NCBI GenBank assembly: GCA_018697195.1
Contig: CM031857.1
Location: forward strand, 92,469,631 to 92,533,630
Direction of reading: 5' to 3'
Length of the DNA stretch: 64,000 nucleotides
DNA from: Certhia americana
Lineage: Eukaryota; Chordata; Aves; Passeriformes; Certhiidae
In this document: positions 1 to 14,074 of the stretch, piece by piece
Layout: each line of letters begins with the position of its first letter
Position numbering within the stretch: the stretch's first letter is position 1
The notes under the pieces: model-generated
Told to the model about the DNA's origin: nothing
The model's input: only the letters and a program-made list of their open reading frames with translations
Databases searched by the model: none
Made by a program: the position numbers and the translations under genes

Positions 1-1896
1 TCTGTGCTATTCTCAGTCCTGTACAAAGTATGCTGTTGTGTATTGGCATATTTGTTTCTTGATTAAGACTTTTTTACCAGAAACATCTCCTTTGTTTTTT
101 TAATGGAGTGAAGTACCTATGCACATACTTGTTTCTGAAATCTTCATTTCTGTTTAGAAGTTACTCATACTAATACTGACACTTTATTTTTTTCAGCATT
201 TTCGTTTTCTCTGTTCTAGATATATGCCATTGGTGCCTGCTCACAGATGCATGTGCTAGCATAACCCCTTCAGTATTCCATGTAATATTCAAAAGTATTT
301 TATCATTCATTTCATGCAAACATATCTAGCATGGCTCACTCATTTTAGGACTAAGAGATGCATTATGCATAATGGTGATAAAACCTCATTTTGATAAGTA
401 ATTATCTGTTCCAGATACTACTTTTTCTTTTCCCCTCATTCTATTTTATCTTTCTTCAGGAAAAGTGTGATACCCTCTTGCCCACTCTCCCAGCACCTTT
501 AAAACCTGTGGAGAGCTCTCACATCTAAGTGAGCACCATGGATTTTGATAGATAATCAAAGAAGAGTATGAGTTCCAATAAATGTCTTTTCCCTTGCCAA
601 TAAAATTGTCATAGCCTGTATTCTGATTAAGTGGTGGAAATGAAATGATGGGGGTCTTTTTCCTGTTCTTTCAGGTAAAATTATGAACTTTCTTACTGTG
701 CAGTCTAAAGTTTTATTTTCCATTTCACTTTGTTCACTGACATGTTTATCACACCTTTTTTGATATGTAGACATGGGCATTGCATCCCATCCAAAGGTGG
801 AGTGTGTTTCAGGAGTAGGTCTCCCATGTTGCCTGTGGACATACACCAGGTGCCACAAACCGCTTGAGGGCTGCCATTTTTTATCTGAAGGTTCCAATGC
901 AATCCTTGCATCTCCAGTGGTTCACCTCCTGCTGCACATCCACCTGCTCTCTCAGCTACAGGCAGAATTGCAAACAGGTTCAGGTCCTGCAGCCTGAAGG
1001 GATGAATCTGGCATGTTTGTAAGGAGCTTGGCCTGGTACCAACTTGGTACCATCCTTTCTCTTTCCCCTTTTCCCTTTGGTGCATGGAAGGAACTCTCCT
1101 CACTGAGCAGGTCCAGCTGGCTGCCTGGATACCCTGTCTGAGCAGGCAAGGATCTCTAGCTCCACAACTGCTTATCTCATTCCTGTCTGAGGGTGAGGTG
1201 AGCTTGGAGCTGACCTGGTGGGCTGAGCGAAACATTACAGGCAGTATCCAGTGCAGCTGCAGATGAGTGGGGCTGAGTTCACGTGTGGGAGCAGAAATCC
1301 AGTCCCTGTTTTGCCACAGGCTCCTTTGGCAGCCCTAAGGCAGTATTTTTAGCTTCCCTGTGTCTCCCTTTCCTAAAAGTAAGGAGAACAAAACCTCCTG
1401 ATATTCAAAGTAAGATATAAGTAAGTTGTGTGATATTTTGTTATAGGGATTATAGAAAGCTTGAAAATGTGTAATAAAAATGAATTTGATGGAGATTGAA
1501 GATTACTTTCTCAGTATGATCAGCTTCAGGAATAAAAGGAGTTCTCAGACTCAAAAGTTGGCAGCACACTGGCCCTCATGACCTAACATGTAACTCAGGG
1601 CTGCCAAGCTTCTTCCTGTATTGGTCCTTGCTGCTCTCATTTTAGGTGTTTCTGCAGTAACCACAGAGACAAAACCTTTAAATACAGAAGCTAAATATCA
1701 GAATGGGAGAAAAGACAAATGATCAAGGGGAATTTTGTGATGGGTTCAGAATAGTGTACCAGATTAACTTGGGTTTCCATCCAGTGATTTTGGCTATGTG
1801 TCTCTGATCCTCTTGGAGCACAAGATAATTACAATATATTTAAAAGCATATTTTCTAAATTGTTTCTGCTTAGGACCCCAAAATAGAAAAATACCG

Positions 1897-1910
1897 TTTT
1901 TTTTTTTTTT
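1897..1910. repeat. Homopolymer: 14 consecutive T
   Basis: T run in intron 1 without a recognised neighbour. Confidence 0.95.
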
Positions 1911-4900
1911 CCTACCAGACCAGGCAACTATTCACAGAATTATTTAGATGAGTAAAGGTAGAGGAGGAAAATAAAAGTAGTAAGACAGAATAGCTTTAAA
2001 CCTGCATACCTTTTGATGCCTGCCAGTTTTTATGAGGTAAAACCAGCCAAGATCGCCATATAAATTTATTTTAATGATTAAAAATAGTCTTTTGGAAATG
2101 GAAATTGTAACTTTTAATTTTTTTTTTTCAGTTTAACATGAAATTCCTCTCCAGTGAAAGAAGGGGAAATGAAGTAAATGAATAAAGGAAAGTCTTGCCA
2201 AACAATGATAAGCTTTATATTGTTGTAAATAACTGTGAAAAGTTTAATGTCATTTAGGAAAGTATGTTACCTGTTCTCCTCTTTCTTCACTGCTCATTGA
2301 AATTAAGGGGGACTGATTTTATTCTTTAGTTAAATTTACAGCATTGAGCAAGACAGGGAATCCAGGCTGTTCTCAGCTGGATAACAAACAGTAGAGCTAT
2401 TCTTTTGGTCTGAAAACCCTGACCTCGTAGGGAAAAGTGATCCAACTGCTTCCAAAATAGGCACATCTGTATACTGTAGTACTTTGTCTCTCAGGGATAC
2501 TTGATGTGTGCTCCACCAGCTGAAGAATGGGTGAGGTAAATGTAGAGTTCCAGAATAAAAAGCATGAAACTACACCTAATCCCAAAAATTTTAGGCATCC
2601 CTGGGTGTTTTTTATTTAGAAAAGTTCAAGTCAGCCTATTTTAGGAAGTAAAGCGGACAGCTTCTGTTCTTCATTCTCCTCACTACTTGTAGTTTTTGGT
2701 GAGCACTTAAATACTTTACCTGTCTTAAATACACTTACAAATATTAAATCACTCTATTGCATCATTATGAAAATATATTTTTCTGTATTCATGTGCTGAA
2801 ATACAGAAATTGAGATGGAAATGAGACACTTCACTCTCATTTTGTGTTGAAAATGCAATGTTTTTGAGATGCCAGAAAAAGCATTGAAATGTAAATGTGA
2901 TTATAAAGCGAGGGATGGATGTAACTTGACTTTTGTAAGCAGTTTTTTTGCTTGTAGACAATTTTATACGTGGAGTTGAATAGGAGACCCAGCCACTGTC
3001 AGCTCCTTGCCCACTAATATCAGGTAGCAGTGAAGTAAGTATTGCAGGATCCGTTGCTGGGGAAAAAAATCTGCTGCCTTTCCCTAAAGGGTAATAAGAA
3101 CAAGCAGCCTTCTGAGCTAGCCTTTGTGCTGTCACTGTAGTAAGATTAGGAGTATAGTTAACCACACCAGCAAGGTATTGGCAGTGAAAGCTTTTGGTCT
3201 CTGTTGTAAATGTTTCGTGATTAATTTAACAGGGTTGGACAGGATAGGGAGGCAGGTTGGACTGACTTGCTGGCTGATGCTAAAGTGTCTGTGTCCCACG
3301 GGGCTGCCAAGAGACATTTCCACTCCTTTTTCTCATGTATGTCAGCATCAGTGATGGTTTTGCTGTGGGCTGTAGCCCATTTCAGCCCAGCTGGTTCCCA
3401 GTGTTGGCTCCTGGAAGGGCTGGCTGCGTGACGGCCGCTGCTGGCACTGGAGAGGGAGTGGGACCGGGGCCAGACCGCAGCTGTGAGCAGCAGCAGGGAC
3501 TGGGGCTGTGCTGCAGGAACTGTGCTAACCACAGCTTCAAGGTGTGGTTTCACCTCAGAGCTGGACTGACCTAGAGCAGGGCTGGAGAATGAGTGGAGCT
3601 GACCTTCAGGTCACAGCCAGCTATTAGGTGGCTTCTGTAAGCTGTAGCCTTGCTTTCTCTCTAGCCTATTTGCATATGGAGGGGCAGTGGCCATTCAATG
3701 CATGATGTGTGGTCAAATGCACTTCCTTCTCACCACTGGCCATGTCCTGACATATTAATATGTCTTCCTACAGAGAAAATGCGTAAGGAATATTCTGTTT
3801 TCATAGTCAAGCTCTGTGCAACCTAAACATGGGCCCCTTTTGCATCATTCTAGCCTTTAATTGCTTGATGGGTTTCACAGGATCAGATCTTATTCAATAC
3901 ATGGAACAGAATGTGCTTGCTAAGCAAAGGAAGATGCAGAAATTTTTTACTTTCTGGACTTGTTTCTTACTTAAGATCTAATAATCAAGTTGTGCTTTGA
4001 AGGCAGAGTAAATGCATTCAGCTTCTCATGAGCTTCCTATGGCATTTATCACAGTAATACCTGAATTTTTTGAGAAAGCATGTGTGGATTTTTGTATATA
4101 TGCTGCCCAGAAGGAAGGAGGCAGTGTATTGCTGCACTCAGTTTTTTCATCCCATTCTGCCTGTGCAAGCCAGAGTGGTGCTTGAACCTTTTCTAAAGAT
4201 TCCATAGCTATTTGTTGACTCTTTGGGAGAGGAAGACTGGAGAAGGTAATGTCAAAAGTACCTCCTAATTAGCATTCAGTAGCATTTTGTAGTCTGCTTT
4301 TAACACTATAACTTCAGCTGAAGCCAGGACTTTTGAGATCTTTGGTTTGAGAAAGCATCCAACACCAAACACGTAGAAAAAATGGGGAATGTGTAATTAG
4401 TGACTGCCTGTGGAGAGTGTGGAAATGATTTGTGCAGCGTCTTCAGTTGATTTCATGGGAGAGGCAGGGACTGGGTCCCATTCTCCAGGGCACCAGTCAA
4501 CTGCCTTAACCAGGAAATATCTTTCCAGTTGTCTGTCTCAGCTCTCTGTGCGTCCTCCACTACAGCAGCAAGCAGGCAGCAGACATGCAGTCAGTCTGCT
4601 TTAGGATTGCAGAGCCTACTGCTGAGATTTTACATTCTCCATATTAAATGGGTCTGAGTAGGGCTAGTGATGGCCAGGGATAGTCATGCTCTCCCACAGC
4701 TCATACCTGTTTTCAGAAAGGATAGATGTTTTCTACCAGAGTTCCTTACTGTGGCTTGCCAGGCAGGAGAAAGACAGATGGGGTGATGTGACCTTGGCCA
4801 GGCCAGGCTGGTGTGGAGGGCTTGGGTTGCCTCAGAGTAATAGTAATTTAATGACTGCAGCCTGTCAGGACAGCAAAAAAGCTGCTTGAGAAGAAAGGAA

Positions 4901-7900
4901 TCTTCTGCTCAGTCCAGGCTTTTATGCTTACCCTTAAGGCTTACCCTTAATTTGCATTTCCTAACTTACTTTAGCTTGGAAGGAGAAGCTTGTAGATTTA
5001 AAACCTCCAAAGATAATTCAAAGAACAAAGTAAGTTGATAAAAAATAAGTAATTATTTTTCCATTTTGATTCTTTCAAGGACGACAGTTTTCCCCCCCAG
5101 TCCTAAAGTTATGAAGTGTACCTATGTCCCAGAGATTGTGATTAGAGGTACCAGTTCCATGCTGCTTTCAGTTATTCCATCATTTTCTCAGGGCAGGAGG
5201 AAGGTGTGGTGTTTAAAATACTTTATGAAAGGCTTCACAGTTACTTACTGAAAGCAATAGTGAAATGGAAATTAATTTCTCTGTCTCATCCAGACTACAA
5301 TTTGGTCTACCAAAGAGACTGCACTTTTACTTCTTCCTTCTCATTTTCTCAGCCCAGTGCCTTTCACCTGACTGTACTGGTTACTTTGCATTTGCATTAT
5401 GTTTATCTTACCTGTCATCTTTTTTCTCCTTGTTCTAGTGCCTTAATAGTCCAAACCCTATGTATTTGACTGTTATTTCAGTCTTACCCTTCTTTCTTCA
5501 CATGAAACCATTTCACCTTGCATACACTGGCAGGCCTACAAGCTTTGTCTGTATTAAGCAGGAAAAGAGTAGGCAGCAAACTACAGGTTTTGATGTTAGC
5601 ATTGTGTATATTGGAGTACTTTGCCTTTTTAACTGCTGATGAGCAGGAGTTCCCAGTTTACAACTGCTTAATCTGCTTGATTACAAATGCTTAGTCTGTG
5701 CTTCTCCTTTGGTGTTCCTTCCTTTCTGTTGAACTATTGCCAGATATAATTCATATGTCTGAAAACATGGAAGAGTTCATGGAACAACTGTCTTCTTCCC
5801 TGGAAATAGTTCAGTGGGCTTTTGCTATTGGCGGGGTTCTGTGTTGTGTTTATCTTTGTCTCCTTCTATGCTTAAAATTGCCGTGAGAAAATAAAAAGGT
5901 CAGATGCTGCAGGACTTCCTTGCAAACCTGCTTTCTATGTCACGAATATGGAGCTTTTAAAACTAGCTAAAAGCTGTGTCAAAACAACTGGAGAATGATA
6001 AAATCTATGAATTCAGATGAAGCAATGGAGGACCAGCAATATGGTTATTTTTAGGCCTTATGTAGACAGATGCAGGTTTTTGCAACCTGTTTTGAATTAT
6101 CTTTGGTAGTAGAAAATTGTATATTACTGCTAACTGTGTAACACTTGAGGTTTTCCTAAACATGTTTCTCCTTAGAGAATATCTTTCAGAAGATCAGCAT
6201 TGGCACTGTGACAAGACATGTCCTCCTACACATGGTGCCTTCTATGCACTGCTGGTAGCAGGTAGCCCCAGGCATCTACTGATGGCAGGGAGCACCTCAA
6301 AAGTAATCACAGACCTGGTGTGCATTATACATGTATTAACCATACAGTGTATTGGGAGATAGTTCTAATTACCTGTGTAAAGTGGTAATTAATTAAAAAA
6401 AAAGTCTTAAGTTGTCCGAAATGATCACGATAGGCCTCCTCTGCATAAAGTGATTTGACACTCTGAAGCTGGATAAGCAGTGTGATGTAATTTTATATAG
6501 CCTTTTGGACAAAGAGAAATGTGTAGTTTTCAATCTGCTGATAAGCTGGGAAGAAGTACAGTAGCAGGGAAAAATTAGGCAGGTTAAGTGTAATATTGCA
6601 GCCGATGTTTTATAGCTTGCACATTCAATAATGTCCAAAGCTTAAAAGAACTAAAAAGCTAGCTGTTTTTTCAGTGAGCTTTAGTTTAGATTTTGAACAT
6701 TGGGCTTAGGGCTGTACTAAGACTTACAAATGAAGAGGGAAGCTATAAGAAACCTGACAGCCAGAAGTTCCTGCTCCACTGGACTTCTGTGTTCTGATTT
6801 TGCTAAATGGGTTCAGTAAATATTGATGAATAGTTGCAGGTAGGTATCATGGCATAAACATAGTCTACTAAGAATCACTAAGAAGTTTGAGGAATTATGG
6901 GGTTGGCTGCTTTGGCTTCTATTGGTGTTTGAATAAGAATTGTTTTCCTTTTATTCAAAGTGAACAAATACTAGGATTACATCACGTCTTTTAAACATTT
7001 ATGGGTGTTATGACTTCCATAATGCAGAAAACTGCAAAGAAAATAAATTGTACTTCTCGAACAGCAAGATTTAAAATTCTCACTGTTGGTATTTCACTGG
7101 TTTTTAGGACCAGTTCTTTTGAAAGAATTTTGCTTTTAATATAAATGATCAATTGTTTTACATTTTCAAAGGAATAATAATGACATTGTGTTGCATTCTA
7201 GATAGTTTGGAGTTTAGGAATGCGACTTTTATTTTAAGGTTGCATGGGATCTCCCAAAGGCATTTCACTTTTGACCTTTAGATGGAATAAATGGATGTTC
7301 CCTCTTTGTAAAATGGACAGAGCCTGCTGGTGGAGTGCAAAGGCATTTCTTATTTAGCACAAAGTCAAGCTTTATGTGAGGAATTAGATATACAGATTAA
7401 GCAACAGTACTAAAATGAAGTAATGCCAATATAATGCCAATCTTGTTTTCACCCTAAGTAAGTTTACATTTTTAGACTCAGACTGCTAGTGTACATCTGT
7501 GTTACTAGCTCTGCCTTTAGCTTCTTTGCTTCTAATTTTCCATTCACAATTTAATAGCAAGAGATGCCTGTGCATCTATGTGTGTGCTGAGGGCAAGGCT
7601 TTATTTCTTCTAAAGTCTGGGGTGTCTATATCTTGAGGTAGTACATATATTTGTTAGTAGATATGTCTAATTTTCACTGTAGAACAGTTTTGATTGTAGG
7701 TGGTGAGAAAGGTAGAGACCTAGATTAAGACTTCTGTAGTACATAAACTTCGTCTTTCTTTTATTGTGGTGTTTCTAACATGGTAATTTTTTCAGCTGTT
7801 CTTTGGCACTGTATGTGCAGTGGTTTTGTGTAGCATTAATTTTTAAAATAAAATTTGTGTGCTATTAATGGATTTTAAATGTTAGAGAAAAAAGAATAAA

Positions 7901-10900
7901 AGAAAATACCATACATTGGAAGCAGAAGATGAAGAGATTTATTGTGATGCTCAGGAATCTGTAAAAATCCATACATAGCTGTGAAACAGCTTTTTTGAAC
8001 TGTAGAACTGATCAGAAGGAGCAGGCTCTGGACTTGCCAAGTGGTTTGTTCAGCTTTCCAGCAGAGTGATATAGCCTTGAGGGGTGACAATGGCTTCTGT
8101 CACCCATCCTGCCCACCCCAGCAGAACTTTACACAGATGAGCGGTACTAGCGATCAATTCTCCTGGCTGGGGATGTGGCCAGGCCTGTTCAGTTTTGGTT
8201 GAACAATGCCACAAGGAGGAAGCATGAATGTTGTTTCCAGTTATTTACTGTACATACAAAGTAGGTCAAAATGGCATTGAAATGTGTACTTCCATTTTCA
8301 GGCACCTGGTTTAAATGTACCGACAAGGATGTCAAAATTTGTCAACACCCTTCCTCTCTCTCACCCCGCTTCTGCTGGACCTGCATAGTTGAGGGAAAAA
8401 ATCAAGCAAAAAAATATTGTACAGATAAAGCATTAATCACTCACCCATAAACTGTTACTTTGAATCCCAAGTAGTATTGTATGGGGTAAAGTATATCCCA
8501 CAGGAAGAGTATGGCACTTCAGTATTACAGTGCCATGTATTTGCTTTTTCTGGAAAGTTATAAATGAGTTTCAGTATTAAAATGAATTAAATTAAATTTT
8601 TTTTACGTATTTAGCTCAAAATCTAAATCTTGCACAGGCCCATATCACTAAGATGTAGGACATTTGGGCCTGAAATGCATTTCACAGAAACAAGGTGTTT
8701 TGAAGGGCAGGTGCTTCTAAAACTGTTTTGAGAGGCCTGAGCTTTGAATAACCCCAGCTAAGTGCAAATGATTTCTTTGTTTCACTGAACCTCCTCACCT
8801 CTGTAGCTTGAGCCCTATTTTGTATTTGGATGAAAGAATTGCAGAGAAAGTTAAAACTTCCAGGTGCAATAGTACCTGCAGAGTTGCTTTTGTAGTTGAG
8901 AGATGGTTCCTGCAGATGAGGAGAGAAAGGATGCCTTTGTGTAGGCTCCTGCTTTGCAGCCTTCCCTCTGACTGTTTTGTGGATACACTCTTGAGCCTTA
9001 ATGAGCTTCCTATACCACTTGCTCCCAGTGCTGGGCTCTGGTGTTGTGAAGAGAATGGATTCTCAGCTGTCTGTCTTCTTTTGATTGTATCAAAGGTAGA
9101 AACAAGGGAGGGAGAGACATTTCAGTTCCCAGTGTTATTCTCAGCAATTAATGTGATAGATGGAGAGAGCATCCAGCTTGGCCACTGCTAATGCCAAACA
9201 ATTGGACTAGGCACCGATACCACTTTGTGCTGGTAAGGACACAGAAAAAGGAGTGTTTGTTGACGATTGGACTTGTCCTGTGGGCTTGAACTAACACACT
9301 TGTCTGATAGTCAGGGATATTTTGATTTTTAAAAGATGTGGAAATGCTTCCACAGCTGTGCGGCTTTTCATTCTGGTTTTGTTTATGGGAGAGTGGAAAG
9401 GAGAGTGTAGTTGTACAATAAAGTTTCTCAGTAACCTATTTTGAGCTATAGGCATATGAGTTTGAGGAAGGTTTTTTACCTTAAAAAAAGTATGAGTGTG
9501 TTAGAATAAACAGGTGGAAAACTGGAAATTAAAGCAGTGGTAGAGCTTCCAGTTCCCTCCATGGCACAGGGGCTGGGGGACCAAACCATGTCTGTGTCAG
9601 GGTGATGGTGGGAAGCAGTGTGATTAGATGCATCCAAAATACAGTTTCCTGTTTTACAGAAGCAGCGAGTTCAGTGATTCCCCGCTCTGTGTTGGCTGCA
9701 GAAAAAAAACATTCTTGCGTTCTTCCGAGTATTTAACCCGTCATCCAGTTACAGTTGTGAAAAATACAAAAAGATTGGAGTCCATAAAAGGAGATAATTT
9801 GAAGTTAATAGGGGCAGCTCTGTGTCACACAGAAATGGAACGCAAGCTGTCATGCCTTTCACTCTTGTGTTCTGCTCTGTTAAATTAATCTGCCAATTTA
9901 ATTCATGTCTGTACTAAACAAAACTTTACATGACATAACAGAAATTAGCTTGTGTTTCTGCCTTGTTGCCTCAGTTCTTTAATAATACTGTAACTTTCTG
10001 CCTGCCTGAGGACAGCAGGGTGAGCCTCAGTGTGGGCTGAAAGGCAGGAGATTGAATACTTGAAGCTGAAAGGTTGGCCAAAATGTCCACCCTGCCTCTG
10101 CTGTGTTCCCTGATACAGATTAACCTAAAGTGGTTAAATATACAACTTGATTTATGATGCACAAAATTGCTTCAGCAAAAGAAAGCTACCTAAGCCTGTA
10201 GATGTAGGATATTTCATTGCCCTTTTTTTTTGTTTTTCTTCAGTTAATAAGTTAGTACAGTAGTTACTGAACTAGTGCAATAAATGAAATTCTGTGCATC
10301 TGAGTGTGTTTGATGAGCCAGGAGCATCAAAGTCAGGTAAAGCTGCTGATGATTGCTCCTAAAGTTAAAGGCAAATGGATTTTACAGCAGGGAACTGCAT
10401 GTGAGGAAAATTTTACCTTAAATCACTGGAATTGAAGACTAGAGAGGAAGCAGCTGTGCCCAGCTGGTTGATGGCCATGGCAATGCAGCTCTTTTGGAAG
10501 TGTGGATGCCCTTGGTGCTGGGTGCTGTTCTTTCCCTTCCCTCCATTGGTTTAGCTATAGACAGGTGAGAGACAAGGGGGTCCCCAGCTGCCCAGGATAA
10601 ACCTTTTTCTGTTTGGAATGGCTGCTATGTTTCAAACCTCAGAGAAAGTGGGGAACAGAAGTAAGCCTCTTTTTTGTCGCTTTGTTCCCTGAGAGAGGAC
10701 CCTGGAGCTGCTGTGGGTGACAGCAGCTGAGGGTGACAGCATGGACACAAGGGAGGGCAGGAAAGGTAACTGAGGTGATGCGGGTCAAGTGAAGACATAA
10801 CATATGGGAGCCCTAATATTTGTAACCTTGTTGTCTCAACACTTGTTGACCAAATATGAGTAATGCTTGGAAGACTAATGGTCATCTGCCACCACTGATC

Positions 10901-12599
10901 TGTTAATTGAAGATGGCTTTTGTCTTAATCTCCTGTATTGCAACATGTTGGAGATATGCGTCACTAGATGTTTACTGTTGAAGATTACTGATGTTCTTCC
11001 AGACTGCCTTGTGTATGCTCAGTTTTGAAAACTTGAGTACAATTGTTCCACTGTGAATTTTAGAAACATATGTTCGGGGATATATATCTTTCATATTCCA
11101 TTTGTGCAGCTGCAAACAAAAACTTGGTACTATCTCTTACTAGAGAGAAAATAATAGAGGACGTGCTGTACCCATGGATGAGTTATGATTCATTTATGTT
11201 CTATGAGAAATTTTAAATGCTGTTTCATGACCTTTGTCATCTTTGTGTACAGTGGAAAAAATATGCCAAGCCAGGAATATCAATGAAAGTCTTCCCAATA
11301 ACCAAAAACAGGCAAGTAAGTTCCCATTGGTGTGGGATTTTTTATTTTTTTTTTGTTCTTCGCTAAATGGATCTTTACTGTGGAACAAATGATGATGACT
11401 GCCTGAGAGTTTACAAGCTAAAAAAGCTTTGAGATCATACAGCTTCCTAGACTAACCATCATTATCTAATCTTACATCAAAGGAATGGGGCTTTTTTTGG
11501 TGGGCAAACTAAGTCTGGAGAAAACCCATCTGCTTCTGTGTTTTGAATTAAAGGAGTTATTTATTTTATTAATTAGTGGGTGATTTGGCTAATGCATTTA
11601 TTGCAAATGTTCCTGTAGCCATGCCCTGTTCATTTGGTGCAGTACTGAAATGCATGAAAGATGGTAGAGGAAAAATCAAAACTTCACACCTAGATCTGAA
11701 ATAAAGCTAGAGCATCTAGGACAAGGTGCATTTCCCAGGTTCGTTCCCTCACGTGCTTCAAGAAATGTTATTACCCAGTCCACTGTGTAATGCAGCAAAC
11801 ATTTCTTATCCACCCCCTTTCTCCCCAGGCATCTGGGATTCTTTTTCATTGAGAGTTAATGTTTGGCTTGGAACTAATCTTAACAGCTTACTACAGCTTG
11901 CTCTGTGGACCCAGGCATACTCTGAAATGGATTAGATACGTGTCCTTAGAATAGAAGGGATAATGTGTCTGCTGTCCAGGGATATTTGTGGGGGTGGCAG
12001 AGAAATTGAAATGGACAGATAATAAAATGCTCATTCATTCATGACAAAATTTTCGTGAAGTTTCACAATGCTGTTTTTTGTGAGTGCATATTTTCCCAGT
12101 CTATATTCTTATCTTGCAGTTTTTGTTACTTAATATCCTGTTTACTAATGTACATCCTTCAGGGAGCTCTAACATAAGGACATACCAGTTGCATTTTGCC
12201 TAGGAAAGTGGGAAACTGAAAGTAACTTCTTAGGCTGAAAAGGGACATTTTAGAAGTCCTGGTCTATTGAGATTAAAAAAAAAACAAAGGAATTTTACGC
12301 ACATGGGCCTTTTAGATTTGGTTTTCACCTGTTCAGATGAACCTTCAGAGATTATGAAATTGGTGTGGAATTGTGGTTATTGATGATTGTGAATAATAGT
12401 TTTAATAATTTTTGTAAAGGGGAAGAAGTAGAAAGTAGTTGGAAGAATAAAGTCGAAGTAGGCCATCTTCAACAGACTCTGGGATCCTTTAGTAGGATCT
12501 AGCTGGAAGCAAGACTAAACAGTTAGTGGTGTGCTTTTAAGCAGCATAAACTATACAACCGCAATGGGAAAATCAGAAAGTGTAATCAGAAACTAATTG

Positions 12600-12860
12600 A
12601 GAGATGGACTGAAGAGATTGAGGGAGTTGGAGCACATTCCACAGAAAATGGCAGTGAGGTCAAATTACTAGGAACTTTTGTAAGTAAGTACCACAGGCAT
12701 ATAGGGACAAACTTGGAAAGGGATGAATGAAATAAAAGGCTCTGGAGGCATAATAGATATTCCTAGTGCTTGCAGATGGTAAGAGAAAACCAAAAGGCAA
12801 GAAGTTTCACCTTAGTAACTGGAGATGAAAACCTCATGACTGAGGCTTATATGTTCAGGT
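12600..12860 (+). repeat. Possible very old CR1-like fossil
   Basis: The stretch contains gagattgagggagttgga and, later, gatggtaagagaaaaccaaa followed by gcaagaagtttcacc, an order that recalls the CR1 segments for gaggctgagggagctggg and gataggacaagaggaaat plus tgcaccaggggag. Similarity is weak and there is no recognisable tail. Confidence 0.22.
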
Positions 12861-13552
12861 GGTTAATGCATGCATCATCAGGAGTCTGAGCTAACCTGGG
12901 GAGGGAGTAAGCTAGAACCTACTTAAATTAGACGGCTGTTTTAAAGTCATTTGACCCCCATGACTCAGACTCATGGCAGCACTTGCAGTCTAGTTTTTTT
13001 AAGCTGCAGAACCATTAGATGTAGCAGTGTCTCTCTTCTGTTCCTGCCCACTCCCAGGAGCTTACTCCCACTCCTGAACTCTGCCCCTTCTTGTGCTGCC
13101 ACAAGAATTCATCCAGTTATGTGGCAAAACAGGGTAGGGAGTTGATTTGGCTCAAAAGTTTTGATGTTTTAAGAACGCTTTGTTATGTTAATTTTTGGAA
13201 AACTGCTTTCACCTATCCAGTCCACTGCACGCTTGTGCTGCTGATAGAAGAGCATCAGGGAGAGATTTCAGTTTTCGGTGGCTGTGTTTACATCAGCTGT
13301 TGGTTGGACCCACAGCACTGTCTCATGAATGAAGCCTGAAGTTCCAGAATATAAGAACTACCAAGGTGTAGTAGTATGTTATACCTACAATGGCTCTATG
13401 TTCTTACACTTAGCACTGTACTCTTGTTACTTCTGCTGTAATTGCCCTACTCTGAGCCAGTTCAAGCTCCCTAGTCCATGAAAAACAGAATTATTCTTTT
13501 AAAAATAGTCTTCTTTTTAGGGGGGAGAATGGGATGATTCCTTTATGTTGGC

Positions 13553-14012
13553 AGCGAGTTGACTGAGATAGACTCAGCTCCACCTTCGGTGAGTGGGCTG
13601 TAGCAGTCATAGCTGTCACCAGCTATCTGTGAGAAGTTATGTGAGGACAGAGAAGCTGTAATAACCCTCTTTAAACGCTGGGAAAGGAATACCTGTGAAC
13701 TCGGTCAGACTACTCAGTTTTTCTCAAATTCCCCCGAAAGATCCCTGGCCGACTAAACAGAGTGGGAGCACCCTTGTAAATAAACACCCACGCGGCTCAT
13801 GCTGGCACCAGCTGTATTAAATCAGATCCGTGTCTCTGTAACACAGTAGCAAGTGGAGAGTGGCGAAGGAGCAGGTAACAGTGATTAATTTCAGTAATCA
13901 TTTTAACAGGACTCATCTCCTTTGTGATGCAAATGTCATGTGTAAATGTTGGGTCAAATGGCCGAGGGAGACAGTGCCATACCGTCCTCCATGGGAGGCT
14001 TGTGTATCCCGT
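13553..14012. promoter_or_regulatory. CpG-enriched patch in intron 1, candidate regulatory element
   Basis: By my count about 13 CpG occur in 460 bases, against a background where they are rare. The patch also holds the inverted repeat TGATTA (13882-13887) and TAATCA (13895-13900), a possible paired homeodomain-type site. No transcript or coding signal is visible. The regulatory role is inference only. Confidence 0.3.
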
Positions 14013-14055
14013 CTGGAAAAAAAGGAGGGACATTACTTCTCTGAAATGCGAGGAG

Positions 14056-14074
14056 AAAAAAAAAAAAAAAAAAA
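14056..14074. repeat. Homopolymer: 19 consecutive A
   Basis: A run just right of the CpG-enriched patch; no retroposon is recognised upstream. Confidence 0.96.

Noticed and set aside
705..1235. Minus-strand open frame of 176 codons
   Set aside because: No recognisable domain, no splice or promoter context, low-complexity composition; other frames are open here too. Treated as chance within intron 1.
3420..3500. Candidate COL4A1 exon 1 or promoter because of a local GC rise
   Set aside because: There are only a few CpG in about 60 bases, no signal peptide with a fitting donor, and no extended island. Exon 1 must lie to the left.
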